64,000 nt of DNA, taken from NCBI RefSeq assembly GCF_030758935.1, contig NZ_CP132333.1:2976992-3040991 (forward strand). The letters are read 5' to 3'. Source of the stretch: Geothrix sp. PMB-07 (GTDB lineage Bacteria; Acidobacteriota; Holophagae; Holophagales; Holophagaceae). Shown here piece after piece: positions 8,551 to 15,041 of the stretch (within the stretch, counting starts at the first letter, position 1; every line of letters begins with the position of its first letter). Below the pieces are notes generated by a model, which saw nothing but the letters and a program-made list of their open reading frames with translations, had not been told where the DNA came from and ran no database searches. A program made the position numbers and the translations under genes.

Positions 8551-9075
8551 GTGAGATCCTTGTTCGATAGCAAGGTATTGGAGGCATGCTTGGAATACAA
8601 AGTGGTGTTCGATGTAGCGCAAGCAGGCTATCAACAATGGGGATATGCCCGCGCTGGGCTCCTCTCAACGCTGCTTGCTGTAGCAATACTAGTTGTTGCA
8701 ATGATGCTTAAAAAAAAGCCTTTTAGACTGAATTGGTATGATTGGTTGCTGTTTGTTGTTATTGCATTCGGTATCTATTGGACATCTCTAGCATGGCGTG
8801 ACACACACAGCGCTTACGCAACATTGCGGGAAGACCTGATCTCGGGAAGATGCCAGGTAGTGGAGGGCGTTGTTGAAGGCTTTCATCCCGTCACGCCAGG
8901 CGAGATTTACCACGAATACTTCTATGTCAATGGCGTGAAGTTCGACTACTCGGATTACATCGAAAGCCCTGGATTTCATCAGACCCAGAAGCAGGGTGGT
9001 CCGATTCGAACTGGTCTGAAGGTGAAGATTCACCATAAGGATGGTGTCATTGCGAGGCTCGAAATCAGGGAGTAG
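8551..9075 (+). CDS. Two-helix membrane protein downstream of the RHS gene
   Basis: A 174-residue product with hydrophobic helices at about 36-54 and 66-84, then a soluble beta-rich domain with the pattern VEGVVEGFHP, VNGVKFDYSDY and GGPIRTGLKVKI. This C-terminal pattern recurs, from memory, in uncharacterised bacterial membrane proteins, but I know of no function. The start is GTG with a weak AAGAG upstream, 33 bases after the RHS stop, so cotranscription is likely; a strong terminator follows at 9109. Position directly after an RHS gene with an exchanged tail makes an immunity role possible but unproved. Base composition is as low in G+C as the RHS tail. Confidence 0.7.
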   Translation: MRSLFDSKVLEACLEYKVVFDVAQAGYQQWGYARAGLLSTLLAVAILVVAMMLKKKPFRLNWYDWLLFVVIAFGIYWTSLAWRDTHSAYATLREDLISGRCQVVEGVVEGFHPVTPGEIYHEYFYVNGVKFDYSDYIESPGFHQTQKQGGPIRTGLKVKIHHKDGVIARLEIRE

Positions 9076-9108
9076 CGCCCGCTGTTCGTCGAAAATAAGC
9101 AATCGAAG

Positions 9109-9133
9109 AGCCCCTCCACGCGAGGGGCTTTTT
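9109..9133 (+). terminator. Rho-independent terminator after the RHS operon
   Basis: Perfect 8-bp stem AGCCCCTC/GAGGGGCT with a 5-base loop followed directly by a run of T, 34 bases after the membrane-protein stop. Confidence 0.9.
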
Positions 9134-9209
9134 CGTGGTCACGCCCGTGAGTGCGTTCCCCCACGAATGGTGAAGGCTTGTGCTTCGGCGAGTGGGGGTG
9201 AGGGGACCT

Positions 9210-9569
9210 TCATCGACGCGCCTCGTTGCGACTGGTTTGGCAGGAATATAGACCGAGATCGTGCCTGGCCTCCTTCGGTGGGGAGAATGCAACTAGCCCA
9301 AGAGACGCCGCCCCGACCACAACAGCAAGGCGAAGGGTTGCCTGTAGATCAAGCCCTAGCCGCCTTCCAAGGCTCTCGGTATGCCGTGGGAGATCGATGT
9401 CACAGGACATGTTCCAGCCGGGGGTCTGGAGGCGCACCCTCCCGGCCAACCAGGCAAAACGGGTAAGGGTAATCACCCCGACACTGGCCAGATAGTCGAG
9501 GGACTCGCCAGGGCTGGCTGGGGCTAAACGTAAGGCGCCAGCGACCACCTCTGTAGGGATGGCAACCAT
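9210..9569 (-). CDS. Hypothetical protein, last gene of minus-strand element operon
   Basis: A 119-residue frame from ATG 9569. The ATG shares a base with the stop of the upstream gene (TGATG), and GTGAGG lies just upstream. No domain is recognised; there is a short hydrophobic stretch (LRLAVVVGAASLGLVAF) near residues 80-97 that could be a membrane helix. A longer reading to 9641 would overlap the neighbour out of frame. It is supported mainly by the compact gene order in the replication-like module. Confidence 0.4.
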   Translation of the reverse strand: MVAIPTEVVAGALRLAPASPGESLDYLASVGVITLTRFAWLAGRVRLQTPGWNMSCDIDLPRHTESLGRRLGLDLQATLRLAVVVGAASLGLVAFSPPKEARHDLGLYSCQTSRNEARR

Positions 9570-9730
9570 CACGACCTCACCCGCGGCGGGATGCGCTGGA
9601 CGACGAGAATCTCGCCGGATGGAGTCTCTCCCTCTCGGCACAACGTATCCCAGCGGATCTGAATTTTTGAACCATCAGCGGCGACACCCCACGATGACGA
9701 TGGGCGGCCTGCTTCATCCGGGTTTTTCAT
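9569..9730 (-). CDS. Very small hypothetical protein (53 aa)
   Basis: This frame starts 8 bases after the TAG of the upstream gene, with a G-rich sequence (TAGGGGTGGGG) before the ATG, and ends in a TGATG overlap with the next gene. The product (KNPDEAGRPSSSWG near the N terminus, ILVVQRIPPR near the end) has no recognised family. The tight junctions on both sides are the evidence; a longer reading to 9787 overlaps the previous gene and is less likely. Confidence 0.4.
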   Translation of the reverse strand: MKNPDEAGRPSSSWGVAADGSKIQIRWDTLCREGETPSGEILVVQRIPPRVRS

Positions 9731-9738
9731 CCCCACCC

Positions 9739-9939
9739 CTACGACGCAAGATCGGGATAACCCGCGAGTTTCACCACCCAGGCCCATCGCCCGGTGACAC
9801 GCGAGACCAGGTCTGGCCGCTCGGCCACAAGGCTCGCCATGTGGCTTCGCACGCGGGTCGGGGAGACATTGACCCCTTCGTCATCGAGCAATTCGGACAG
9901 GTCGAACGCAGTGAGCACCGCGACATCGAGGTTTCGCAC
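9739..9939 (-). CDS. Small hypothetical protein with winged-helix-like pattern (66 aa)
   Basis: A GTG-started frame with AGGAG nine bases upstream. The sequence LSELLDDEGVNVSPTRVRSH followed by MASLVAERPDLVSRV and GRWAWVV resembles a helix-turn-helix followed by a short wing, so a DNA-binding role is possible. A TGA lies in the same frame about 20 codons upstream, which limits how far the gene could extend. The overlapping frame beginning at 10031 is rejected because only this one has a good ribosome binding site and fits the spacing to the following gene. Confidence 0.42.
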   Translation of the reverse strand: MRNLDVAVLTAFDLSELLDDEGVNVSPTRVRSHMASLVAERPDLVSRVTGRWAWVVKLAGYPDLAS

Positions 9940-10045
9940 CAGGAGGTACTCCTGACAAGCCCGAAGCGCGGTGCGGTGCGGTGGACTCTCTCACTGGTTT
10001 CCAGCGGCACAACGTTGTTTACAAGGAACATCCGGGCTCCTTAGG

Positions 10046-10345
10046 TTAGGCGACGAAGAGTGAGTGATGGCGGGTCTCCTGGACAACCCTGGCCGTAATC
10101 AACTCATCGGCACGCCGAACCCAATGAAGCGCAATTATTGTCATATCTGGTCGTAAAATTTTAGGTACGCGAACGATGCGAATGCCCGTCATGGTTAGCT
10201 CTTCGCGCAATTCGGCGGTTACTCTTTCGGCTTCGCCTGGAGTCATTCCTCGTGAGATACGGAAAACTGAAATCTCGATGTCACCACGATGCTTCTTCGA
10301 AGGCTTGTCTTTCCGCTCGATTCTTGATGGTTTAGATACGCGCAT
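10046..10345 (-). CDS. Hypothetical basic protein (99 aa) after the replication-like gene
   Basis: The product has a strongly basic N terminus (VSKPSRIERKDKPSKKHRGD) and an alpha/beta region with ISRGMTPGEAERVTAELREE. No family is recognised. It begins 14 bases after the stop of the DnaA-N-like gene and is probably cotranslated with it. The small size, basic charge and position fit an accessory replication or single-strand DNA-binding function, but that is inference only. Confidence 0.5.
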   Translation of the reverse strand: MRVSKPSRIERKDKPSKKHRGDIEISVFRISRGMTPGEAERVTAELREELTMTGIRIVRVPKILRPDMTIIALHWVRRADELITARVVQETRHHSLFVA

Positions 10346-10359
10346 CTTCGTCTCCGTCC

Positions 10360-11631
10360 CTAAAGCGCTACGTTTCGCGATATTTCGTTTTCATCGATCT
10401 CAATGTCAATGCGCAGCCCAGGCACTCCTGCAGCCGCAATGGCCGCGTTCCACTCGTCTGTGAGGGAGCATTCAATCCAATTGCGGTGGTATCCGTTCAC
10501 GGTGCCAACCACCAGGACGGGCGTATTGACACACTCCCGGAAGCCCAGTGGTTTGAGGGGGGCGATCCAGGTGTTGAAGCTGTCCTCGTACATGAGGTCG
10601 GTAAGGGCCTCTCGGACGCCTTCCCAGGCCCTCTGGGCCTCCCTGTCAGCCGTAGGAGTCACGGGGGGGCCAATGGACACCCGCGGGGTGAAAGGCACCA
10701 CCTTGGGCTCCTGTGGTTGATCGGGTGCAAGCTTTGGCAACCTCGACAGCATTCCGACAACGGTTCCCACCTTGATTCGGTGAGCGAGCACCTGCTCTGG
10801 ATACAGGAACCCTTCTTTGTCGTTCGCAACCACCCGGAGGAGGTCCTCGAATCGGTTTGCGACCCACCGCAGGGTCTCTCCCCGACCAGCCAGCTTGCCC
10901 TGAACAGCAGCCTCTGCCTTGGGACTAGGGCAATCGGCCGCACTCAGCAGCGCCAGAAGGGAAATCTGTTCCTCTGAAAACCCACCTTCCTTACCCACCT
11001 GGGTAGGTGGGGTGGGTACGTACGATTGGGTTTGAGTACTGAAATAAGGGTGGTGGGCCTCAGGCTCGTTTTCGTCCGCAGAACAAGCCTGAGGCTCGTT
11101 TTCTTGCGCACTAAAACGGGTCTTGGGCTCGTTTTCACTCCGTGGCAAACGGGCGTCAGGCTTGTTTTCTCGCTCACCAAAACATGCCTCGGGCCTGTTT
11201 TGCATGATCGGCGGCAGGGGGGTCAGAGCACGCGCCTCCACCTCGCCCTGCAACCGACGCCCCTTCTTTCCACGGGTGACCAAGGACAGGCCCTCCGCGA
11301 GGGGGAGCGGCAAAGGCAGCATGCCTGGTGCCACCTCGTATTCGTCGGCTAACTCCCTGACCTTCGTTCGCACCGCCTTCCGAATCGCGTCTGCCTCTTG
11401 TCCGGCCGCTTCGGCCATCTGTGAGATCCCCAAACGGAAGGTCGTCTCTGCGCCCTTCGCCTTCCGGGCGAGCCCCGCCGATACGCCCAGCGCAAGGGCG
11501 GGGCTATCCAGCCGCTGCATCCACGCGACAACTTCGGCGATAGCCCACACCGCCCCGGCCTCGAAAATGTCCCACTTGGTATTGCCCTCGCCGCTGTCGG
11601 CCTCGGCGTCTATACTCTTCTGGTGGCCCAT
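10360..11631 (-). CDS. Replication-like protein with C-terminal DnaA N-terminal-like domain
   Basis: A 423-residue product. The N-terminal third (to about 115) has a helical, DNA-binding-like pattern (IFEAGAVWAIAEVVAW, FRLGISQMAEAAGQEADAIR). Residues about 145-194 are a run of 11-residue Glu-Asn-x-Pro repeats. Residues about 335-413 match the DnaA domain I pattern: AWEGVREALTDLMYEDSFN, TWIAPL, then VLVVGTVNGYHRNWIE. In DnaA this domain recruits DnaB helicase and DiaA-type partners; no AAA+ or DnaA domain IV is present. Several phage and element replication proteins carry this domain at the C terminus. The ATG at 11631 is chosen because GAGG lies 8 bases upstream. It probably initiates or loads helicase for the element. 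Confidence 0.72.
   Translation of the reverse strand: MGHQKSIDAEADSGEGNTKWDIFEAGAVWAIAEVVAWMQRLDSPALALGVSAGLARKAKGAETTFRLGISQMAEAAGQEADAIRKAVRTKVRELADEYEVAPGMLPLPLPLAEGLSLVTRGKKGRRLQGEVEARALTPLPPIMQNRPEACFGERENKPDARLPRSENEPKTRFSAQENEPQACSADENEPEAHHPYFSTQTQSYVPTPPTQVGKEGGFSEEQISLLALLSAADCPSPKAEAAVQGKLAGRGETLRWVANRFEDLLRVVANDKEGFLYPEQVLAHRIKVGTVVGMLSRLPKLAPDQPQEPKVVPFTPRVSIGPPVTPTADREAQRAWEGVREALTDLMYEDSFNTWIAPLKPLGFRECVNTPVLVVGTVNGYHRNWIECSLTDEWNAAIAAAGVPGLRIDIEIDENEISRNVAL
11050..11199 (-). repeat. Five imperfect 33-bp in-frame repeats (11-residue units)
   Basis: Within the replication-like gene the units NRPEACFGERE, NKPDARLPRSE, NEPKTRFSAQE, NEPQACSADE and NEPEAHHP follow one another, so the DNA repeats about every 33 bases with one unit one residue short. 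Similar iterated segments occur inside plasmid and phage replication genes where they can be iteron-like origin sequences; it may instead be only a flexible linker. Confidence 0.7.
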
Positions 11632-11739
11632 GGCCATGTCCTCGGGTTCGCAACGGTTTCGCGGGGGCGCCCAATTCGCTGCAAACGGGTTGGGCACACA
11701 GTTCAAAATCACAGCCCTGGCAAACGCCGGGGCTGTTCG

Positions 11740-12018
11740 CTAGGCCGAAAGGACCAACTTTTTGGGGCGTCCCCGTTGGCGATGCAAGCTCTCTCCAGGC
11801 TGCGGCGCCAGTGGAAGCGGCGATTCGACCGCAGGAAACCTAATCTGCGACTTCAGCCATGTGACCACGACGCCCAGGTCGTAGAGTCGCCAGGCTCGGC
11901 CTGGCACCTCGATGTACGGGCATCGCTTCACGATCTCGGCGAAAGTCGCGTGGCCAACCCCTCCGGGGTATTCAGTCTGAATGGCAACGAAGAGCTGGGC
12001 ACGGGTCAAGCCAATCAT
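11740..12018 (-). CDS. Small putative DNA-binding protein, first gene of minus-strand module
   Basis: A 92-residue product starting at ATG 12018, with GGAGGGATC just upstream. The N-terminal part (LTRAQLFVAIQTEYPGGVGH, then FAEIVKRCPYIEV and AWRLYDLGVVVTWL) looks like a compact helical DNA-binding fold such as an excisionase or MerR-like helix-turn-helix, and the tail is basic (HRQRGRPKKLV). It lies in the Cro position: first gene divergent from the repressor, with an inverted-repeat operator between them. A Cro- or excisionase-type role is inferred from position. Confidence 0.55.
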   Translation of the reverse strand: MIGLTRAQLFVAIQTEYPGGVGHATFAEIVKRCPYIEVPGRAWRLYDLGVVVTWLKSQIRFPAVESPLPLAPQPGESLHRQRGRPKKLVLSA

Positions 12019-12058
12019 GATCCCTCCATGCCTAAATATAACCCAAAAGAACAACAAG

Positions 12059-12080
12059 ATGAGTGATTATTGTCACTCAT
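12059..12080. promoter_or_regulatory. Operator-like inverted repeat in the divergent lysogeny switch
   Basis: ATGAGTGA and TCACTCAT form perfect 8-bp arms around TTATTG. The dyad covers the expected -35 position for the minus-strand promoter, whose -10 is TATATT (complement of 12035-12040). This is where a phage repressor would shut off the replication module. Confidence 0.65.
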
Positions 12081-12141
12081 GCCTTTTAAACACCTAAATA
12101 GAGCTTTTGCACGGATTGGGCTTTATACCAGCTTACAAGGT

Positions 12142-12147
12142 TATAAT
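12142..12147 (+). promoter_or_regulatory. Consensus -10 box of the repressor gene (leaderless transcript)
   Basis: A perfect TATAAT ends 5 bases before the repressor ATG at 12153, so transcription would start at or within a base or two of the start codon. No clear -35 is present. This recalls the leaderless cI transcript of lambda and suggests activated transcription. Confidence 0.5.
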
Positions 12148-12152
12148 TAGGC

Positions 12153-12851
12153 ATGCGAACTGCTGCCGCACGAGAACCAGGTCTCCCCACCCGCATCCAG
12201 ATCCTCGTGGATTTAGCTGGTGGTTTCGCCCGCCTAGCGTCCCTGTCTGGGCTCAGCCACAAGGCCCTCTCCGACTGGGCCAGGAGCATTCGAGAACCTC
12301 ATCCCGCCCAAGTAGTGCGGCTGGCAGAAGGTTGTGGCGTTGACCCCACCTGGCTCAGAACAGGAGACGGGGACGCGCCGAAACGCGTTGGCCCGGTGGT
12401 CCAGGTGTCATCACCAGCAGGGCCTCCACGCGCCTCCGAATTGGCCGAAGCAATTGACCTAGCGGTAGAAGATGTCCCACCTACTGCGGTAGTTCTCACC
12501 GCCCTGGGGGCCGGCACAGTGCTCTCTGTCGACCCCGACTGGGCCAATTCGATTGGCCTCGGCGGAGGTGGAATTTCTTGGGTCTGCACCGATCGAACGG
12601 CTTCGCCAATTGTTCAAGTCGGGCAGCCCGTTCTTGCGGCGCCTGTTTACGAGCCCGAAACAGCGTTGGCATTGAATCCTGATTCAGTCTGGGTTGTGAG
12701 TAGTGCGGGCAGAATTCTCCTGCGTCGAATCCAGGCGACAGATTCAGGAGTCGTTCTCTCCACGATTGGTGCTGAACCACGCAACGAAATCACAACTCCA
12801 GATGCATTCCGTATCCTCGGGCGGGCCGAGTGGTCAGGGGTTCGTCTGTGA
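12153..12851 (+). CDS. Phage-type transcriptional repressor (HTH plus S24-like C-terminal region)
   Basis: A 232-residue product. The N-terminal part (about 14-75) is a helix-turn-helix of the CI/Cro type (LAGGFARLASLSGLSHKAL, then VVRLAEGCGVDPTWL). The C-terminal part resembles the LexA/CI (S24) fold: VWVVSSAGRILLRRIQ and a closing RILGRAEW. The catalytic lysine expected in the KRL motif is replaced by arginine (LLRRI), and no obvious nucleophilic Ser-Met motif is seen, so RecA-stimulated self-cleavage may be lost. It is divergent from the small putative Cro-like gene and its stop overlaps the integrase start (GTGA at 12848-12851). It probably controls the element's replication module. Confidence 0.75.
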   Translation: MRTAAAREPGLPTRIQILVDLAGGFARLASLSGLSHKALSDWARSIREPHPAQVVRLAEGCGVDPTWLRTGDGDAPKRVGPVVQVSSPAGPPRASELAEAIDLAVEDVPPTAVVLTALGAGTVLSVDPDWANSIGLGGGGISWVCTDRTASPIVQVGQPVLAAPVYEPETALALNPDSVWVVSSAGRILLRRIQATDSGVVLSTIGAEPRNEITTPDAFRILGRAEWSGVRL

Positions 12852-13978
12852 GTGGGTATGTAGATGGGCTAAGGCTCCACAAGAACAAAGATGGCGAGAT
12901 TTGGTACTACAAGTTCGAATTCAAAAGCGAGACGTATCACGGCTCAACGAGGTGCACTTCATGGCGCGACGCGAAGGCGTTTCTTGAGGCACTGAAAACC
13001 GACCTTCGCGACAAGGCAAAACGTGGTGCACTTTCACCCCTTTCCCTACCCTCTCTCGATCAGATCCATGACGACTGGCTTGAGTCCGTAAAGCCAATCT
13101 TTTCTGAGAGACATCTAAAGAGCTTCGACTCGTGGTGGCGGCTTCACATCCAGCCCCAACTAGGAAAACTTCCTCTAAACAAACTCACCACAGATGTCGT
13201 GGAAAAAGTGAGGGCGAAATACATCACAGACGGGGGCTCGAAGGGCGGCTCCAACAGCCTGCTCAAGGTGCTCAAGACCATCGTACGCCACGCCATCAAG
13301 CGGCGAATAATCGTGGCCCTGCCCTACGAAGTCGAAGCGCTTCAGGTTCAGCGCAATCCCCGACCAGTTTTGCCCGCGGAAATCATTGGCAAATTTCTGT
13401 CCGAAATCGACCGCTCCAGGAACCCGAATGTCTGCGGAATCATTCGGCTGATGGTCGGCCTTGGCCTTCGCGAAAGCGAGGCCCTGGCGGCGCGCTGGGA
13501 GCACCTGGATTTACGCGCGCAGACCTACCGTCCAGCGAAGACCAAATCAGGCAAGTCGCCCGTGCTCCCTGTTCCCGATTGGTTGGCGGCATATTTGAAG
13601 CCACTGAAGGCCAAGAAGATCGAGGGCTGGATGTTCCCCTCGGAGGACGGAGAACCCCACAGGTTCGGCTATACGCGGAAGGCCATCGATAGAGCTGGCC
13701 GGAAGGTCGGAATCGCGGACCTGAGCCCCCATCGTTTGAGGGCTACGTTTGCGACACTTCACGTAGAAGCGGGCACCGCACTTCCCAAGGTTCAGCGAAT
13801 GCTCGGCCACTCCGACATCAAAACCACCATGATCTACGTGGAAGACAGCTTGGTGGGCCTGCGCGAGGCCGCTGCCGCGGTGGCGAAAAGCATGGGCTTC
13901 GAGGTAGACTCGAAGAGCAGGGCAGTCAGGAAAGGGAAACCGAAACCTGGCAAAAGTCCTGGCAAAGACAAGAAGTGA
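12848..13978 (+). CDS. int: Tyrosine recombinase / phage integrase
   Basis: A 376-residue site-specific recombinase. An N-terminal arm-binding region (to about 60) and a SAM-like core-binding domain (about 70-150) are followed by the catalytic domain. Catalytic residues visible are Arg208 (LGLRESEALAARW), a Lys in the beta-hairpin (KTKSGKSPVLP), His295 and Arg298 (SPHRLRATFAT), His321 (MLGHSDIKTT) and Tyr330 (MIYVED), so it appears active. GTG 12848 is preferred because it overlaps the repressor stop (GTGA) and AGGGG lies upstream; a start at 12830 is possible. The tail is very basic (RKGKPKPGKSPGKDKK). The stop is 16 bases from tRNA-Arg, the likely attachment gene. Confidence 0.92.
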   Translation: MSGYVDGLRLHKNKDGEIWYYKFEFKSETYHGSTRCTSWRDAKAFLEALKTDLRDKAKRGALSPLSLPSLDQIHDDWLESVKPIFSERHLKSFDSWWRLHIQPQLGKLPLNKLTTDVVEKVRAKYITDGGSKGGSNSLLKVLKTIVRHAIKRRIIVALPYEVEALQVQRNPRPVLPAEIIGKFLSEIDRSRNPNVCGIIRLMVGLGLRESEALAARWEHLDLRAQTYRPAKTKSGKSPVLPVPDWLAAYLKPLKAKKIEGWMFPSEDGEPHRFGYTRKAIDRAGRKVGIADLSPHRLRATFATLHVEAGTALPKVQRMLGHSDIKTTMIYVEDSLVGLREAAAAVAKSMGFEVDSKSRAVRKGKPKPGKSPGKDKK

Positions 13979-13994
13979 ACACCTAAGTCCAATA

Positions 13995-14071
13995 GTACCC
14001 GTAGCTCAGTTGGATAGAGCGTTGGCCTCCGAAGCCAAAGGTCGCTGGTTCGATTCCAGTCGGGTGCACCA
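13995..14071 (+). tRNA. tRNA-Arg (anticodon CCG)
   Basis: A 77-base cloverleaf. The acceptor strand GTACCCG pairs with CGGGTGC (one T-G wobble), the D-arm begins GCTCAGTTGGATAGAGC, the anticodon stem TTGGC/GCCAA encloses loop CTCCGAA with anticodon CCG, and the T-arm has GGTTCGATTCC. CCA is encoded. It sits directly after the integrase gene and is the likely attachment site. Its T-arm is also part of a long inverted repeat that continues downstream. Confidence 0.95.
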
Positions 14072-14140
14072 ACCACGAACATCGGAGCCGGAATCTAAAA
14101 ACCGGCCCCGATGTTCGTTATTGCCCGGAATCGAACCAGC
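14044..14140. repeat. Interrupted inverted repeat that includes the tRNA-Arg 3' half
   Basis: Two blocks of symmetry share one centre at about 14096. The inner block, 14075-14091 against 14102-14118, is a 17-bp stem with one mismatch (ACGAACATCGG and its complement) and can act as the tRNA terminator. The outer block pairs GCTGGTTCGATTCC of the tRNA T-arm (14044-14057) perfectly with 14127-14140. The downstream copy therefore looks like an inverted partial duplicate of a tRNA 3' region, as might be left by recombination at an attachment site. Confidence 0.7.
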
Positions 14141-14176
14141 CCCCGCAACGCATGCGTTGCGGGGATCTAAGGACGA
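14139..14176. repeat. 38-bp palindromic intergenic repeat, copy 1
   Basis: Contains a perfect 24-bp palindrome (14141-14164) centred on GCATGC with G/C-run ends, followed by GGATCT, AG and ACGA. Copy 2 at 14434-14471 differs only at two bases of the trailing part. A separate perfect hairpin (GGCCCTCC/GGAGGGCC) follows at 14190-14208. The spacing and conservation suggest a dispersed REP-like family. Confidence 0.75.
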
Positions 14177-14287
14177 GTGGGATCGCGAAGGCCCTCCGGG
14201 GGAGGGCCGGGAGCGAGACCGGGGACGGCAAAGCCGGACCAGTTCGATTCATCCTGAGTTTCGTCCAATTCAATCGAAAATGACCTT

Positions 14288-14367
14288 CACCACCAAGACA
14301 CCAAGGCACCAAGAACCGCATGAATAGCGGCTCTGGTTTTTCTTGGTGTCTTGGCGCCTTGGTGGTG
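14288..14367. repeat. CACCAAG-type inverted repeat, copy 1
   Basis: Left arm 14288-14315 (CACCACCAAGACACCAAGG onward) is nearly complementary to right arm 14340-14367, around a 24-base loop. Each arm is itself built of CACCAAG-like units. A related element with the same units and arm order lies at 47201-47282. No open frame or transposase is present, so it is a non-autonomous or structural intergenic repeat. Confidence 0.8.
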
Positions 14368-14391
14368 TTCCTTATCTTTTGAATTCAAATC

Positions 14392-14433
14392 CTCACCACC
14401 ACCACCACCACCAACAACAACAACCACCCACCC
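14392..14433. repeat. CAC/CAA trinucleotide tract
   Basis: A run of CAC then CAA triplets directly before the second palindromic repeat. Simple-sequence DNA with no coding signal. Confidence 0.8.
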
Positions 14434-14471
14434 GCCCCCGCAACGCATGCGTTGCGGGGATCTCAGAACGA
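14434..14471. repeat. 38-bp palindromic intergenic repeat, copy 2
   Basis: Same 24-bp perfect palindrome (14436-14459) and the same trailing GGATCT..AG..ACGA as copy 1, on the same strand, 295 bp away. The DNA from here to the response-regulator gene (14472-14561) holds one further weak hairpin and no gene. Confidence 0.75.
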
Positions 14472-14561
14472 AATAGGACCGGGCACGGCTCGACCGCGCC
14501 TGGTCCCAATCCGCCCGTGCATCTCTGCGCGATACCACGTCGTTTCAGGCTGTCGCCCTCG

Positions 14562-14948
14562 TCAGGCCCCCACCTCTTCCGCGCTCCGCTCCAGCACCTC
14601 CTGAATCGCCTGATTCAGCTGCTCAGGGGTGATGGGTTTATGCAGGACGGCTCGCGCCCCCAGCCTCAAGAGGTTGGCCTCCATGTCCTCATCGGTGAAG
14701 GCGGTGAGCACCACCACGGGCAGGTCAGGAGCCGCCTTATGCGCCATGCGGGCCACGGTGGCGCCGTTGCAGCCTGTCATGGCGTAGTCGGTCAGGACGA
14801 GATCGGGCGCTGTGTCCCGGAGGCGGTCAGGGATTTCCATGGCCGAAAGCGGCATCCAATCCTCTACCTCGTAGCCGCCCTTCTCAAGGCAGCGGCGGAG
14901 GTAGAGGCGCATCATCTGGCTGTCATCAATGATCAAGACTTTCGTCAT
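14562..14948 (-). CDS. Single-domain response regulator (CheY-like receiver)
   Basis: A 128-residue receiver domain and nothing else. The acidic pair is in LIIDDSQMMR, the phosphoacceptor Asp in LVLTDYAMTG, the switch Thr in VVLTAFTDED and the conserved Lys in VLHKPITPEQ. With no output domain it must act by protein contact, for example on a motor, kinase or phosphorelay. ATG 14948 is used because the TTG six bases further out adds only two residues; no ribosome binding site is clear for either. It lies on the same strand as the glycan operon but 93 bases beyond its last gene, so it may be separate. Many single-domain regulators work with orphan hybrid kinases. Confidence 0.88.
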   Translation of the reverse strand: MTKVLIIDDSQMMRLYLRRCLEKGGYEVEDWMPLSAMEIPDRLRDTAPDLVLTDYAMTGCNGATVARMAHKAAPDLPVVVLTAFTDEDMEANLLRLGARAVLHKPITPEQLNQAIQEVLERSAEEVGA

Positions 14949-15041
14949 ACCCAACTTTATCGTCGTCAGATGGCGACACTTGAACCGATCGTTAATTTCA
15001 AAGCCGCCTTCTTTCCTTCAATGCCTGGCTCGGATCACGAA

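Noticed and set aside
7-13978. A complete prophage
   Set aside because: No capsid, portal, terminase, tail or lysin gene is visible; only repressor, integrase, replication-like and small membrane genes. The element may extend left of the window.
14392-14471. CRISPR-like array
   Set aside because: Only simple triplet repeats and two palindromes; no regularly spaced identical repeats with unique spacers, and no cas genes.
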